From positions 1 through 11,983 of the forward strand of contig CAIODE010000577.1 of the NCBI GenBank assembly GCA_903856875.1: a stretch of DNA of 11,983 nt, given 5' to 3'. The notes below the pieces were generated by a model. That model was not told where the DNA came from, ran no database searches, and was given only the letters and a program-made list of their open reading frames with translations. Every line of letters starts with the position of its first letter. Positions within the stretch are counted from its first letter, which is position 1. The stretch is from an uncultured Burkholderiales bacterium (GTDB lineage Bacteria > Pseudomonadota > Gammaproteobacteria > Burkholderiales > Burkholderiaceae_C). Both the position numbers and the translations under genes were made by a program. Of this stretch, positions 1 to 7,397 are shown one piece after another.

Positions 1-690
1 GATGATGCAGTTGTCCGCCTTGTCGCGAACCACTTCCATCTCGTATTCTTTCCAACCCAGCAATGACTCTTCAATGAGCAATTCGTTGGTGGGAGACGCT
101 TCCAAACCGCGTTTGCAAATGGTTTCAAACTCTTCTGGGTTGTAGGCAATACCACCGCCTGTGCCGCCCAAGGTAAAGCTAGGGCGAATGACTGTTGGGA
201 AACCAACGGTGCGCTGAACATCCCAAGCTTCTTCCATGCTGTGAGCAATGCCTGATCGCGCAGAACCCAAACCAATTTTGGTCATGGCGTCTTTGAATTT
301 CAAGCGGTCTTCTGCTTTGTCGATGGCCTCAGGTGTGGCACCGATGAGTTCGACTTTGTATTTGTCGAGCACCCCGTTGTGCCACAAATCGAGCGCACAG
401 TTGAGCGCCGTTTGACCGCCCATGGTGGGCAAAATGGCATCGGGGCGTTCTTTGGCAATGATCTTCTCAACCGTTTGCCACGTGATGGGTTCGATGTAGG
501 TGACGTCTGCTGTTGCAGGGTCGGTCATGATCGTGGCAGGGTTGCTGTTGATCAAAATGACTTTGTAACCCTCTTCGCGCAAAGCTTTGCAAGCTTGTAC
601 GCCAGAGTAGTCAAACTCACAGGCTTGGCCAATGATGATGGGGCCAGCGCCAATGATGAGAATGCTTTTAAGGTCGGTCCGCTTTGGCAT
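1..690 (-). CDS. carB: Carbamoyl phosphate synthetase large chain, N-terminal part (cut by window edge)
   Basis: The large subunit of carbamoyl phosphate synthetase makes carbamoyl phosphate from bicarbonate, ATP and ammonia delivered by CarA, for pyrimidine and arginine synthesis in the cytoplasm. Only the first 230 codons are inside the window; the family is normally about 1,070-1,080 residues, so the remainder lies beyond the left edge. The visible part is the first carboxyphosphate-domain biotin-carboxylase-like N-domain and the start of its ATP-grasp fold: the [19 protein letters not shown] nucleotide-fold motif (residues 11-30), [10 protein letters not shown] (49-58), [10 protein letters not shown] (88-97), the EDR motif with the conserved Arg near 129, and the Gly-rich TLGGTGGG loop. 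It starts with ATG at 690, one base after the carA stop codon (TAA-C-ATG), with GGAG ten bases upstream, so it is translationally coupled to carA. No frameshift is visible. Confidence 0.97.
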   Translation of the reverse strand, partial: MPKRTDLKSILIIGAGPIIIGQACEFDYSGVQACKALREEGYKVILINSNPATIMTDPATADVTYIEPITWQTVEKIIAKERPDAILPTMGGQTALNCALDLWHNGVLDKYKVELIGATPEAIDKAEDRLKFKDAMTKIGLGSARSGIAHSMEEAWDVQRTVGFPTVIRPSFTLGGTGGGIAYNPEEFETICKRGLEASPTNELLIEESLLGWKEYEMEVVRDKADNCII

Positions 691-691
691 G

Positions 692-1855
692 TTATTTTTT
701 CTCCATCAGGTTGATGAAGCGATCGAAGAGATAGGCAATGTCGTGAGGCCCTGGAGAGGCCTCGGGGTGACCTTGGAAACAGAACGCTGGCTTGTCGGTG
801 CGCGCCAAGCCTTGCAAAGTGCCGTCAAACAAAGACACGTGCGTAGCGCGCAAGTTGGCGGGCAATGTTTTTTCGTCCACCGCAAAACCGTGGTTTTGAC
901 TGGTGATCGACACACGACCCGAGTCGAGGTCTTTGACGGGGTGGTTGGCTCCGTGGTGGCCAAACTTCATTTTGAAAGTTTTGGCGCCGCTTGCCAAAGC
1001 CATGATTTGGTGGCCCAAGCAAATACCAAAAGTAGGTATACCTGTTTCGATCAGTTCTTTGGCAGATTTGATGGCGTAGTCGCAAGGCTCTGGATCGCCG
1101 GGGCCATTGGACAAGAAGATGCCATCGGGCTTGTGCTTAAACACTTCGGCAGCGGGCGTTTTGGCCGGCACCACTGTTACTTTGCAGCCGCGCTCGGCCA
1201 GCATTCGCAAGATGTTTTTCTTGACGCCAAAGTCGTAGGCCACTACGTGAAAACGGGGAGCTGTTTGTTGGCCATAGCCGCTGCCCAGTTGCCACTCCGA
1301 TTCGGTCCAAGCGTAGGCAGCAGGCACAGTGACCTTTTGAGCCAAATCCAAACCGGCCATCGCAGGCGCAGACTGCGCTGCTTTGACAGCATTTGCTTTG
1401 AGTTCGGGCGTGACCGCTTGGCCTGCAGCCAAAGCCACAATGGCGCCGTTTTGAGCACCTTTGCTTCTTAAAAGGCGCGTGAGTTGACGGGTGTCAATGT
1501 TGGCAATGGCCACTGTGCCACTGCGAGACAAGTAAGCTGAAAGGGTTTCTGTTGATCGGAAATTGCTAGCAAACATGGGCAGATCTTTGATGATCAAGCC
1601 AGCGGCATGGACTTTTTCAGATTCGACATCCTCTGGGTTGACACCATAGTTGCCAATGTGCGGATACGTGAGCGTCACGATTTGCTGGCAGTAGCTAGGG
1701 TCAGTGAGGATTTCTTGATAGCCTGTGAGGGAGGTGTTGAACACCACCTCACCAACAGTAGAGCCAGAGGCTCCGATCGAGTTGCCGACAAAGACCGTGC
1801 CGTCTGCAAGCGCCAAAATGGCTAAGGGGAAGGTTCCCTGAAGAGACAAAAGCAC
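692..1855 (-). CDS. carA: Carbamoyl phosphate synthetase small chain (glutamine amidotransferase)
   Basis: CarA hydrolyses glutamine and passes ammonia to CarB in the carbamoyl phosphate synthetase heterodimer. The N-terminal half is the CPSase small-chain domain ([21 protein letters not shown], about residues 35-55). The C-terminal half is a class I glutamine amidotransferase with the nucleophile in GICLGHQ (Cys about 279) and the His/Glu pair in [12 protein letters not shown] (His about 363, Glu about 365). I chose the GTG at 1855, which gives 387 residues, close to the roughly 380 usual for the family. It is preceded by GGAG six bases upstream, and the protein then begins [10 protein letters not shown], as in related CarA proteins. 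An in-frame TTG at 1897 would add 14 residues that do not resemble the family and has no better ribosome site. carB follows after one base. The gene has its own promoter region upstream. Confidence 0.97.
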   Translation of the reverse strand: MLLSLQGTFPLAILALADGTVFVGNSIGASGSTVGEVVFNTSLTGYQEILTDPSYCQQIVTLTYPHIGNYGVNPEDVESEKVHAAGLIIKDLPMFASNFRSTETLSAYLSRSGTVAIANIDTRQLTRLLRSKGAQNGAIVALAAGQAVTPELKANAVKAAQSAPAMAGLDLAQKVTVPAAYAWTESEWQLGSGYGQQTAPRFHVVAYDFGVKKNILRMLAERGCKVTVVPAKTPAAEVFKHKPDGIFLSNGPGDPEPCDYAIKSAKELIETGIPTFGICLGHQIMALASGAKTFKMKFGHHGANHPVKDLDSGRVSITSQNHGFAVDEKTLPANLRATHVSLFDGTLQGLARTDKPAFCFQGHPEASPGPHDIAYLFDRFINLMEKK

Positions 1856-1861
1856 TGGGTT

Positions 1862-1865
1862 CTCC
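1862..1865 (-). promoter_or_regulatory. Ribosome binding site deciding the carA GTG start
   Basis: GGAG on the minus strand, six bases before the GTG at 1855. This spacing is close to ideal and is the main sequence argument for the GTG start over the in-frame TTG further upstream at 1897. Confidence 0.65.
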
Positions 1866-1990
1866 GGTATGGTTCGGGTACGCCCCAGCACGCGCAAGAT
1901 TCACCCTATAAGGCTCTCTTTTTGGCTGCTTTTGAAGGGAAATGGCTTGTTTTGAGCGGGTGCGTACAGGTTGATGCGGGAAAGCCTCTC

Positions 1991-1996
1991 ATTATA
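1991..1996 (-). promoter_or_regulatory. Perfect -10 box of the probable carAB promoter
   Basis: TATAAT on the minus strand, an exact match to the sigma-70 -10 consensus, in the only sizeable intergenic gap of the window. With the usual 6-8 base spacing, transcription would start near 1984 and leave a carA leader of about 130 bases. No TTGACA-like -35 hexamer is found at 16-18 bases spacing; the expected position (around 2013-2020) is C/G-rich and lies inside an interrupted palindrome. The absence of a -35 box suggests activator dependence or another control, but this is inference. Carbamoyl phosphate synthetase operons in other bacteria are commonly controlled by pyrimidines and arginine; no known operator could be recognised here. 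Confidence 0.55.
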
Positions 1997-2006
1997 GCCG
2001 TGACTC

Positions 2007-2040
2007 TGAGCGTCCCCGAGAGGGGTCTCACTGATTTTTT
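2007..2040 (+). terminator. Hairpin followed by a T run on the plus strand, between the methyltransferase gene and carA
   Basis: An interrupted palindrome spans 2007-2030: TGAG, three bases, CCCC, GAGA loop, GGGG, one base, CTCA. It is followed on the plus strand by ACTGA and then TTTTTT (2035-2040). As drawn this would be an intrinsic terminator for plus-strand transcripts, but no plus-strand gene is visible, so it could only stop antisense transcription. Read on the minus strand, the direction of all genes here, the stem lacks a trailing U run, so it is not a standard terminator for the upstream operon. The same palindrome covers the -35 position of the carA promoter and could instead be a protein-binding site. 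Confidence 0.3.
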
Positions 2041-2054
2041 CAATGGCTGACCAT

Positions 2055-2825
2055 TTACATTGAAGTGGCACTGGCGTGAAGGCAAATGGCCGCAGCCGTG
2101 GCCACATTCAATGACTCCTCACCGCCGGGCTGAGCAATTCTGATTTTTTGGGTCACAAGGGCCATGATTTCGGCTGAAACGCCCTGCCCTTCATGTCCCA
2201 TCACCCAAGCACACTTTCGAGTCAACCCACCCTGTTTGAGCAAGTCGTGCAAATACGGGCCTTCATGCACATCAGTGCCAAGCAAAGGCATCTTGAGAGA
2301 TCGAAGGATCTCTGCATTGGCTGACTCAATCAATTGCAAGCCAAAATGCGCGCCCATTCCGGCACGCAAAACTTTGGAGGACCACAAGCCGGCCGTGCCC
2401 TTGATGGCTACAACTTGCTTGAAACCAAAGGCAGAAGCACTGCGCAAAATGGCGCCCACGTTGCCAGCATCTTGAAGTCGGTCTAAAACCACTGTGGCGG
2501 CATGTGGGTCCAACTCTGGCGGCGCGGGCAGCGCCCATAAAAAACCCATTTTGGCGGGGGATTCAAGTGCACTCAAACCAGTGAACAAGTCATCAGGCAC
2601 TGTCCACACTTCATCCGCACATTGCGACCACTCAAATTCTGAGGCTGGCCATATGGACTCTGTGAAGATGGCCAATTCGGGTTTGAAACCTCTGTCCAAT
2701 GCAGCCCGGCACAAGTGATCGCCTTCCAGCCAAACCAAACCCAGCTTGCGATAAGCCTGAGAGTCTTGGGTCAAACGTCGGATGGTTTTCAGCCGAAGGT
2801 TGTCTTTAGAAGTAATCAGTTTCAT
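2055..2825 (-). CDS. TrmH/SpoU-family RNA 2'-O-methyltransferase
   Basis: A 256-residue member of the SPOUT superfamily that transfers a methyl group from S-adenosylmethionine to a ribose 2'-OH in rRNA or tRNA. The N-terminal part (about 1-95) resembles the substrate-binding domain of RlmB/TsnR-type enzymes ([15 protein letters not shown]). The C-terminal catalytic domain has the three SpoU motifs: motif 1 [21 protein letters not shown] (about 114-134, with the conserved Asn 122 and Arg 128), motif 2 [11 protein letters not shown] (about 207-217) and motif 3 [14 protein letters not shown] (about 233-246), which form the knotted cofactor site. The RNA target cannot be named from sequence; relatives include RlmB, TrmH and TsnR. 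The ATG at 2825 overlaps the rnhB stop as ATGA, so it is translationally coupled and probably the last gene of the envelope operon. The stop is TAA at 2055. Confidence 0.9.
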   Translation of the reverse strand: MKLITSKDNLRLKTIRRLTQDSQAYRKLGLVWLEGDHLCRAALDRGFKPELAIFTESIWPASEFEWSQCADEVWTVPDDLFTGLSALESPAKMGFLWALPAPPELDPHAATVVLDRLQDAGNVGAILRSASAFGFKQVVAIKGTAGLWSSKVLRAGMGAHFGLQLIESANAEILRSLKMPLLGTDVHEGPYLHDLLKQGGLTRKCAWVMGHEGQGVSAEIMALVTQKIRIAQPGGEESLNVATAAAICLHASATSM

Positions 2826-3454
2826 GATTTTTGGGCAGCCAAGATGGCCTGCGTCACTGGCGCAAAGGTTTTACGGTGAAGCGGCGTGGCACCCCAATTC
2901 TGCAGAGCCTTTAGGTGAACTGCCGTGCCATATCCTTTGTGCGCATCAAAGCCATACTCTGGATACTGCCGGTGCATTTCGTCGCACATTCGATCGCGAT
3001 ACACCTTGGCCAGAATAGAAGCTGCAGATATTTCTTGGACTTTTTCATCGCCTTTCACAATGGCTTCTGCGCGCACATCCAAGATAGGCAGGCGATTGCC
3101 ATCGACATACACCAAGGTGGGTTTCAAGCGCAAAGCCTCAACCGCCCTTTGCATGGCCAACAGCGTGGCTTGCAAAATATTCAAGCGATCGATTTCTTCC
3201 ACGCTGGCCTCTGCAATGGCAAAACACAAAGCCTTGGCACGGATTTCGTCGAACAAACGCTCGCGAGTTTTGGCTGTCAATTTTTTAGAGTCTGCCAAAC
3301 CTTTGATGGGCTTGAGCTCGTCCAAGATCACGGCGGCGGCCACAACGGGGCCCGCCAATGGGCCACGCCCAGCCTCGTCCACACCGGCCAGTAAACCAGG
3401 CGTGTCCCAGGCCAGGCTGACCTGTTCAGGCGTTGACAAGCGTTTGGATCGCAT
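2822..3454 (-). CDS. rnhB: Ribonuclease HII
   Basis: RNase HII removes ribonucleotides misincorporated into DNA and cuts the RNA strand of RNA-DNA hybrids. The protein of about 210 residues carries all signature elements: [14 protein letters not shown] (Asp 26, Glu 27), DSKKL (55-59), YVDGN (Asp 118) and [21 protein letters not shown] (Asp 136). The spacing of the four acidic residues (0, 1, 92, 110) matches the D-E-D-D site of the Escherichia coli enzyme. I chose the ATG at 3454, which overlaps the end of lpxB by 29 bases. An in-frame TTG at 3505 would add 17 residues that look unlike the family. No strong ribosome site precedes the ATG, so coupling to lpxB translation is likely. The position after lpxB is the standard lpxA-lpxB-rnhB arrangement of many proteobacteria. 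Confidence 0.95.
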   Translation of the reverse strand: MRSKRLSTPEQVSLAWDTPGLLAGVDEAGRGPLAGPVVAAAVILDELKPIKGLADSKKLTAKTRERLFDEIRAKALCFAIAEASVEEIDRLNILQATLLAMQRAVEALRLKPTLVYVDGNRLPILDVRAEAIVKGDEKVQEISAASILAKVYRDRMCDEMHRQYPEYGFDAHKGYGTAVHLKALQNWGATPLHRKTFAPVTQAILAAQKS

Positions 3455-4586
3455 GGGCTGCCAATGTAGGAGTGTCACGAAGCAAAGACTGGTGCATGGT
3501 TTCAAAACGACTGGCCAATGCTTGGGCCTTTTCGGGAGAACGCAGCCAGTCTAAAACAGCCACAGCCATATTTTCGGGTGTGGCTTGGTCTTGCAAAAGT
3601 TCGGGCACGCAAAACTCTTGCGCCAAGATGTTGGGCAGGCCCACCCATGGCTGAAGTTTTTTGCGCTTCATTAATTGCCAACTGATCCAGTTCATGTTGT
3701 AAGCAATGACCATGGGCTTTTTAAACAGCGCCGCTTCGAGTGTGGCCGTGCCACTGGCAATGAGCGTGACATCGCACGCCGCCAAGGCCGCATGTGACTG
3801 ACCCTTCAAAATTTGAACTTGTGTGGCGCCTACCTTGTCGCGAATGCTTTCGATGGACGATTGCATGGCAGGCATGGCGGGCAACACAAACTGTAAATTG
3901 GCTTGCTGCTGGCTTAGCAACATGGCCGTTTTCAAAAACCGCTCGGCCAAATAGGTGATTTCTGATTCGCGACTGCCCGGAAGCATTGCCACCACGGGCC
4001 TGTCAGCATCCAAGTTCAATTCATGCCGCGCTTTGAGCGTATCAACATGCATGGGAATGGCTTGCGCCAAAGGGTGTCCTACATAGGTGGCTGGAATGCC
4101 GTGTGCATGCAGCAATTCAGATTCAAAAGGGAAAATGCACAGCACATGATCGACGCTTTGTTTGATTTTCTCAATGCGATCTGCACGCCAAGCCCAAATG
4201 GAAGGACACACAAAATGCACAGTTGGAATGCCAGTTTGCTTTAAATCACGCTCCAAGTCGAGGTTGAAATCTGGGGCGTCTACGCCCACAAAAACCTGCG
4301 GCGGCTTGGCCAGCAATTGTGCTTTGAGTTGATTTCGAATGCCCACAATTTCTTGGTAGTGGCGCAGTACTTCAACATAGCCGCGCACGGCCAATTTGTC
4401 TGAAGGCCATAAAGCCTTGAAGCCTTGCGCTTGCATGCGCGGTCCGCCAATGCCATACAAATGGGCTTCTGGCCATTGCGCACGAATGCCCTGCATCATC
4501 AAGCCTGCCAGCAAATCGCCTGAGGTTTCACCGGCCACCATGGCCATGGAAAAAGCCCCATCAGGGGCTTTTGGAAGCTGAGACAT
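3426..4586 (-). CDS. lpxB: Lipid-A-disaccharide synthase
   Basis: LpxB is a GT19 glycosyltransferase that joins lipid X and UDP-2,3-diacylglucosamine into the lipid A disaccharide at the inner face of the cytoplasmic membrane. Family motifs are present in order: [10 protein letters not shown] (about 15-24), GIGGPRM (45-51), VGVDAPDFN (100-108, containing the conserved catalytic-region Asp), [16 protein letters not shown] (126-141), YVGHPL (168-173), LPGSRESEI (202-210) and [10 protein letters not shown] (278-287, donor-binding region). From the ATG at 4586 the protein has 386 residues, close to the 382 of E. coli. A GTG at 4604 directly abuts the lpxA stop codon (TAA-GTG) and would add six residues; both starts are possible and neither has a strong ribosome site. 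The 3' end overlaps rnhB. Confidence 0.97.
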   Translation of the reverse strand: MSQLPKAPDGAFSMAMVAGETSGDLLAGLMMQGIRAQWPEAHLYGIGGPRMQAQGFKALWPSDKLAVRGYVEVLRHYQEIVGIRNQLKAQLLAKPPQVFVGVDAPDFNLDLERDLKQTGIPTVHFVCPSIWAWRADRIEKIKQSVDHVLCIFPFESELLHAHGIPATYVGHPLAQAIPMHVDTLKARHELNLDADRPVVAMLPGSRESEITYLAERFLKTAMLLSQQQANLQFVLPAMPAMQSSIESIRDKVGATQVQILKGQSHAALAACDVTLIASGTATLEAALFKKPMVIAYNMNWISWQLMKRKKLQPWVGLPNILAQEFCVPELLQDQATPENMAVAVLDWLRSPEKAQALASRFETMHQSLLRDTPTLAAHAIQTLVNA

Positions 4587-4604
4587 GCCAGGCGCTTGCA
4601 CCAC

Positions 4605-5408
4605 TTATCTCACAATGCCGCGGTCTGGTGAAGTACCTTGCAAGAAGCTGATCATCATGTCGACATCGTCCTTGGCTTCTGGGTACTTTTGCGAGAGCAA
4701 CTCAATTTCTGCTTGAGACTGCGCCAGTGTGAGTTGCTGTCGGTACAAACTTTTGTACATGGACTTAACAGCTGAAATTCTTTCGGGCGTGAAGCCGCGT
4801 CTTCTCAAACCTTCAAAATTCATGGACCTGGCCTGTGCTGGCTGACCTTGTGCCATGACAAAAGGTGGCAAATCGGCAAACAACAAAGAATGCATGGCTG
4901 TGAAACTGTGCGCACCCAAACGGCAGAACTGGTGCACCACCGTGAAGCCGCCCAAAATAACCCAGTCGTCTACATGCACATGACCCGCCAACTGAGAACT
5001 GTTGGCAAAAATAGTGTGATTGCCCACCTTGCAATCGTGCGCCAAATGGACATAGGCCATGATCCAATTGTCGTTTCCCAATTGGGTGACACCGGTGTCG
5101 CCAGGGGAACCAATGTTGAAAGTGCAAAACTCGCGGATGGTGTTGCGCTCGCCAATCACCAACTCACAGGGCTCACCGGCATATTTTTTATCTTGCGGCA
5201 CTGCGCCCAAAGAGTTGAACTGAAATATTGTGTTGTCTTTGCCTATGGTGGTGTGGCCTTCAATGACACATTGGCTGCCCACCGAGGTACCAGCATCAAT
5301 GCGAACATGAGGACCAATGACCGTGTAGGGCCCCACGATGACACTGCTGTCTAGCTGAGCAGCAGGATCAACAATGGCTGTGGGATGAATACGAGGCTGA
5401 GTCAACAT
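4605..5408 (-). CDS. lpxA: UDP-N-acetylglucosamine acyltransferase
   Basis: LpxA performs the first step of lipid A synthesis, transferring a 3-hydroxyacyl chain from acyl carrier protein to the 3-OH of UDP-GlcNAc. The 267 residues fit the family. A left-handed beta-helix of hexapeptide repeats spans about 5-180, with [14 protein letters not shown] (68-81), HLAHDC (121-126; His 124 corresponds to the catalytic His 125 of E. coli) and GGFTVVHQF (153-161). A helical C-terminal domain with EGLRRRGF follows. Residue 172, equivalent to the acyl-ruler Gly 173 of E. coli, is Met, which in Pseudomonas aeruginosa goes with 10-carbon chains. The ATG at 5408 lies 12 bases after the fabZ stop; the ribosome site is weak. 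The segment [14 protein letters not shown] looks more like Pseudomonas LpxA than the Burkholderiales sequences I remember. Confidence 0.97.
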   Translation of the reverse strand: MLTQPRIHPTAIVDPAAQLDSSVIVGPYTVIGPHVRIDAGTSVGSQCVIEGHTTIGKDNTIFQFNSLGAVPQDKKYAGEPCELVIGERNTIREFCTFNIGSPGDTGVTQLGNDNWIMAYVHLAHDCKVGNHTIFANSSQLAGHVHVDDWVILGGFTVVHQFCRLGAHSFTAMHSLLFADLPPFVMAQGQPAQARSMNFEGLRRRGFTPERISAVKSMYKSLYRQQLTLAQSQAEIELLSQKYPEAKDDVDMMISFLQGTSPDRGIVR

Positions 5409-5420
5409 ACGCTTGATGGG

Positions 5421-5861
5421 TTAAGACACTTTGCGCATGGTGCACATGAGTTCGGCTTCAACGGCAATTTCTTCGCCCACTTTGGCGCGCGCCTTGAACT
5501 TGAAAACGCCTGCTTTCATGCGATCTAGTTCAACTTCTAGAATGAGTTGATCGCCTGGCTCTACAGGCCGTTTGAAACGGGCACCGTCAATGCCAGCAAA
5601 GTAGTACACGGTGTTTTCATCGGGCGTCTCACCCATGGTGTCGAAAGCCAACAATGCCGCAGCCTGAGCCAATGCTTCTAGCATCAAAACACCGGGCATG
5701 ACCGGACGCGATGGAAAATGTCCAGAGAAATAAGGTTCATTGACAGAGACATTTTTCAGCGCTTTGATGCGCACACCCTTTTCGATTTCAAGCACTCGGT
5801 CGACCAATAAAATGGGAAAACGATGTGGCAATTGTTTGAGAATTTGGTAAATGTCCATCAT
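5421..5861 (-). CDS. fabZ: 3-hydroxyacyl-[acyl-carrier-protein] dehydratase
   Basis: FabZ dehydrates 3-hydroxyacyl-ACP to trans-2-enoyl-ACP in fatty acid elongation. It competes with LpxA and LpxD for 3-hydroxyacyl-ACP, which explains its place between lpxD and lpxA. The 146-residue hot-dog-fold protein has the N-terminal [13 protein letters not shown] motif (11-23) and the active-site stretch [21 protein letters not shown], with catalytic His 48 and Glu 62. The [17 protein letters not shown] motif follows. The start is a double ATG (5861 and 5858); the first overlaps the lpxD stop as ATGA and has AGGA nine bases upstream. Length and motifs are complete, with no anomalies. Confidence 0.97.
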   Translation of the reverse strand: MMDIYQILKQLPHRFPILLVDRVLEIEKGVRIKALKNVSVNEPYFSGHFPSRPVMPGVLMLEALAQAAALLAFDTMGETPDENTVYYFAGIDGARFKRPVEPGDQLILEVELDRMKAGVFKFKARAKVGEEIAVEAELMCTMRKVS

Positions 5862-6853
5862 GATTTGTTTTCCTGAAATGGTGGCTGAAGGAGTTGAGCC
5901 TCCATGGATTTAATTCGATCGCGTAGCTTGTGCAACTGCTTCAAACTGGCTGCATTCTTTTCCCATGTGACATTGTCGTCGAGGGGGAAAAGGCCAGTGT
6001 AATTGCCAGCTTGAGAAATAGAACGTGTGACCACAGAGGCTGCAGAAATGTGCACGCCATCAGCCAAAGTGAGGTGTCCCAGCACAATGGCGCCGCCACC
6101 CAGCGTGCAATGGGCGCCAATGCGCGCACTGCCCGCCACGCCCACACAACCGGCCATGGCCGTGTGTTTACCGATGTGCACGTTGTGGCCAATTTGAATG
6201 AGGTTGTCGAGCTTCACACCATCTTCAATCAGCGTGTCTTGCAAAGCGCCTCGATCGATGCAGGTGTTTGCGCCAATCTCCACATCGTTCCCAATTTTCA
6301 CAGCGCCGAGTTGTTCAATTTTTTCCCACGCGCCTTGGTGCAAGGCAAAGCCAAATCCGTCAGCACCTATCACGACCCCTGAGTGAACAATGCAGCGCTC
6401 ACCAATTTCACAAGACTCACCTAAAGTCACTCTGGATTTAAGTTGAGAATAGGCGCCCACCTTGGCACCCCGCTCAACCACACACAATGGGCCGATGATG
6501 GCGGTGTCGGCAATGTGGGCTTCGGGGTCGACCACGGCACTAGGGTGGATTCGGGCACCCGCAGCAGGAGCGGTTTGCTTTTTCCAAAATTGCGTGAGTT
6601 TGGCAAAGTAGTGATAGGGGTCTTCGGTCACGATGCAAGCGCCGCGTGAGATGGCCAATTCTTTGAATTGCGGCGTGACAATGACACAAGCCGCATGCGA
6701 TTGCGACAAATGCAATTGGTATTTAGGGTGACTTAGAAAACTTAAATCACTCGGCCCTGCTGTTTCAAGCGGCGCCAATTTTTCGATAGGTGTTTGTGGA
6801 CTGCCGTGAAGGCTGCCGCCTAAGGCTTCAACAATGTCTCCAAGCTGCAGCAC
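5858..6853 (-). CDS. lpxD: UDP-3-O-(3-hydroxyacyl)glucosamine N-acyltransferase
   Basis: LpxD adds the second 3-hydroxyacyl chain, at the 2-amino position, in lipid A synthesis, after LpxA and the deacetylase LpxC (not in this window). The 331 residues comprise an N-terminal uridine-binding domain ([10 protein letters not shown] at 4-13; [10 protein letters not shown] at 38-47), a long left-handed beta-helix of hexapeptide repeats from about 100 to 280, and a C-terminal helix (about 305-325) that may engage acyl carrier protein. The catalytic His is His 223 in QIGHNV, equivalent to His 239 of E. coli; GADGFGFA (163-170) and IDRGAL (199-204) are typical. The start is GTG at 6853, giving [13 protein letters not shown] in line with the family; no upstream in-frame start exists before a stop codon. 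The gap to skp is 25 bases with only a weak purine-rich ribosome site. Confidence 0.97.
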   Translation of the reverse strand: MLQLGDIVEALGGSLHGSPQTPIEKLAPLETAGPSDLSFLSHPKYQLHLSQSHAACVIVTPQFKELAISRGACIVTEDPYHYFAKLTQFWKKQTAPAAGARIHPSAVVDPEAHIADTAIIGPLCVVERGAKVGAYSQLKSRVTLGESCEIGERCIVHSGVVIGADGFGFALHQGAWEKIEQLGAVKIGNDVEIGANTCIDRGALQDTLIEDGVKLDNLIQIGHNVHIGKHTAMAGCVGVAGSARIGAHCTLGGGAIVLGHLTLADGVHISAASVVTRSISQAGNYTGLFPLDDNVTWEKNAASLKQLHKLRDRIKSMEAQLLQPPFQENKS

Positions 6854-6878
6854 AAAACGTGTCCATTTCTCTCAGAGA

Positions 6879-7397
6879 TTATTTGCCAGCCGTGGCGTTG
6901 AGAGACTTGATAACCTTGTCAGTGATGTCGTGCTTGGGGTTGATATAGACAGCTTCTTGGAAAATTACGTCGTATTTTTCTGCTTCAGCCACCACTTTCA
7001 CTGCACGGTTTGCACGTTCAATGACCACTTGTTGTTCTTCATTTTTGCGCGTGTTCAGGTCTTCTTGAAATTCGCGGCGCTTGCGCTGGAACTCACGGTC
7101 TTGGTCCATGAGTTGCTTTTGACGGGTGTTGCGCTGTGTTTCAGACAAGGTGGGCGCTTCACGTTCAAATTTATCTGAGGCCGTCTTGATGGTGTTACCC
7201 AAGTCAACCAAATCTTTTTCGCGCTTTGAAAACTCTTGCTCCAACTTGGCCTGAGCAGACTTGGCAGTACTGGCCTCGCGAAAAATGCGATCTGTGTTGA
7301 CAAAACCGATTTTGAATTCCTGTGCGCTGACCGCGGCAGCACCCAGTGCACCGAGTGCCAACAAACAAACTTGAGAGAAATGACGAAGTGTTTTCAT
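6879..7397 (-). CDS. skp: Periplasmic OmpH/Skp-family chaperone
   Basis: Skp-type trimeric chaperones hold unfolded outer-membrane proteins during their passage through the periplasm to the Bam complex. The 172-residue precursor has a clear signal peptide (positively charged MKTLRH, then a hydrophobic Leu/Ala stretch) with likely cleavage after AVSA at about residue 25. The mature protein begins with the family strand EFKIGFVNTDRIFREA (27-42). A long Lys/Glu/Gln-rich coiled coil follows (about 45-135, the tentacle helices), and the C-terminal strand region (YDVIFQEAVYINPKHDIT) returns to the trimer body. The ATG at 7397 shares its A with the bamA stop (TAATG), so translation is coupled. Position directly after bamA is the standard proteobacterial order. 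Confidence 0.94.
   Translation of the reverse strand: MKTLRHFSQVCLLALGALGAAAVSAQEFKIGFVNTDRIFREASTAKSAQAKLEQEFSKREKDLVDLGNTIKTASDKFEREAPTLSETQRNTRQKQLMDQDREFQRKRREFQEDLNTRKNEEQQVVIERANRAVKVVAEAEKYDVIFQEAVYINPKHDITDKVIKSLNATAGK

Noticed and set aside
632..1471. A 279-codon plus-strand open frame opposite carA.
   Set aside because: It is a shadow of the carA coding strand; the minus-strand protein carries all CarA motifs and the plus-strand translation resembles nothing recognisable.
1906..1992. A 28-codon minus-strand reading frame in the carA leader, starting with ATG and ending in TAG, as a possible leader peptide.
   Set aside because: Its ATG overlaps the TATAAT box, so it would not be in a transcript from that promoter. 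There is no ribosome site, and no run of Arg codons or U-tract attenuator accompanies it.
1901..2107. A 68-codon minus-strand frame spanning the end of the methyltransferase gene and the carA leader.
   Set aside because: It begins inside the methyltransferase gene in another frame, crosses the carA promoter and has no recognisable domain.
3426..3505. A longer RnhB starting at TTG 3505, overlapping lpxB by 80 bases.
   Set aside because: The extra 17 residues are unlike the family, and the ATG at 3454 gives a normal N-terminus and length.
2925..3554. Long plus-strand open frames opposite rnhB and the end of lpxB.
   Set aside because: They are antisense to a complete RNase HII gene with all catalytic residues, and have no supporting ribosome site or family signature.
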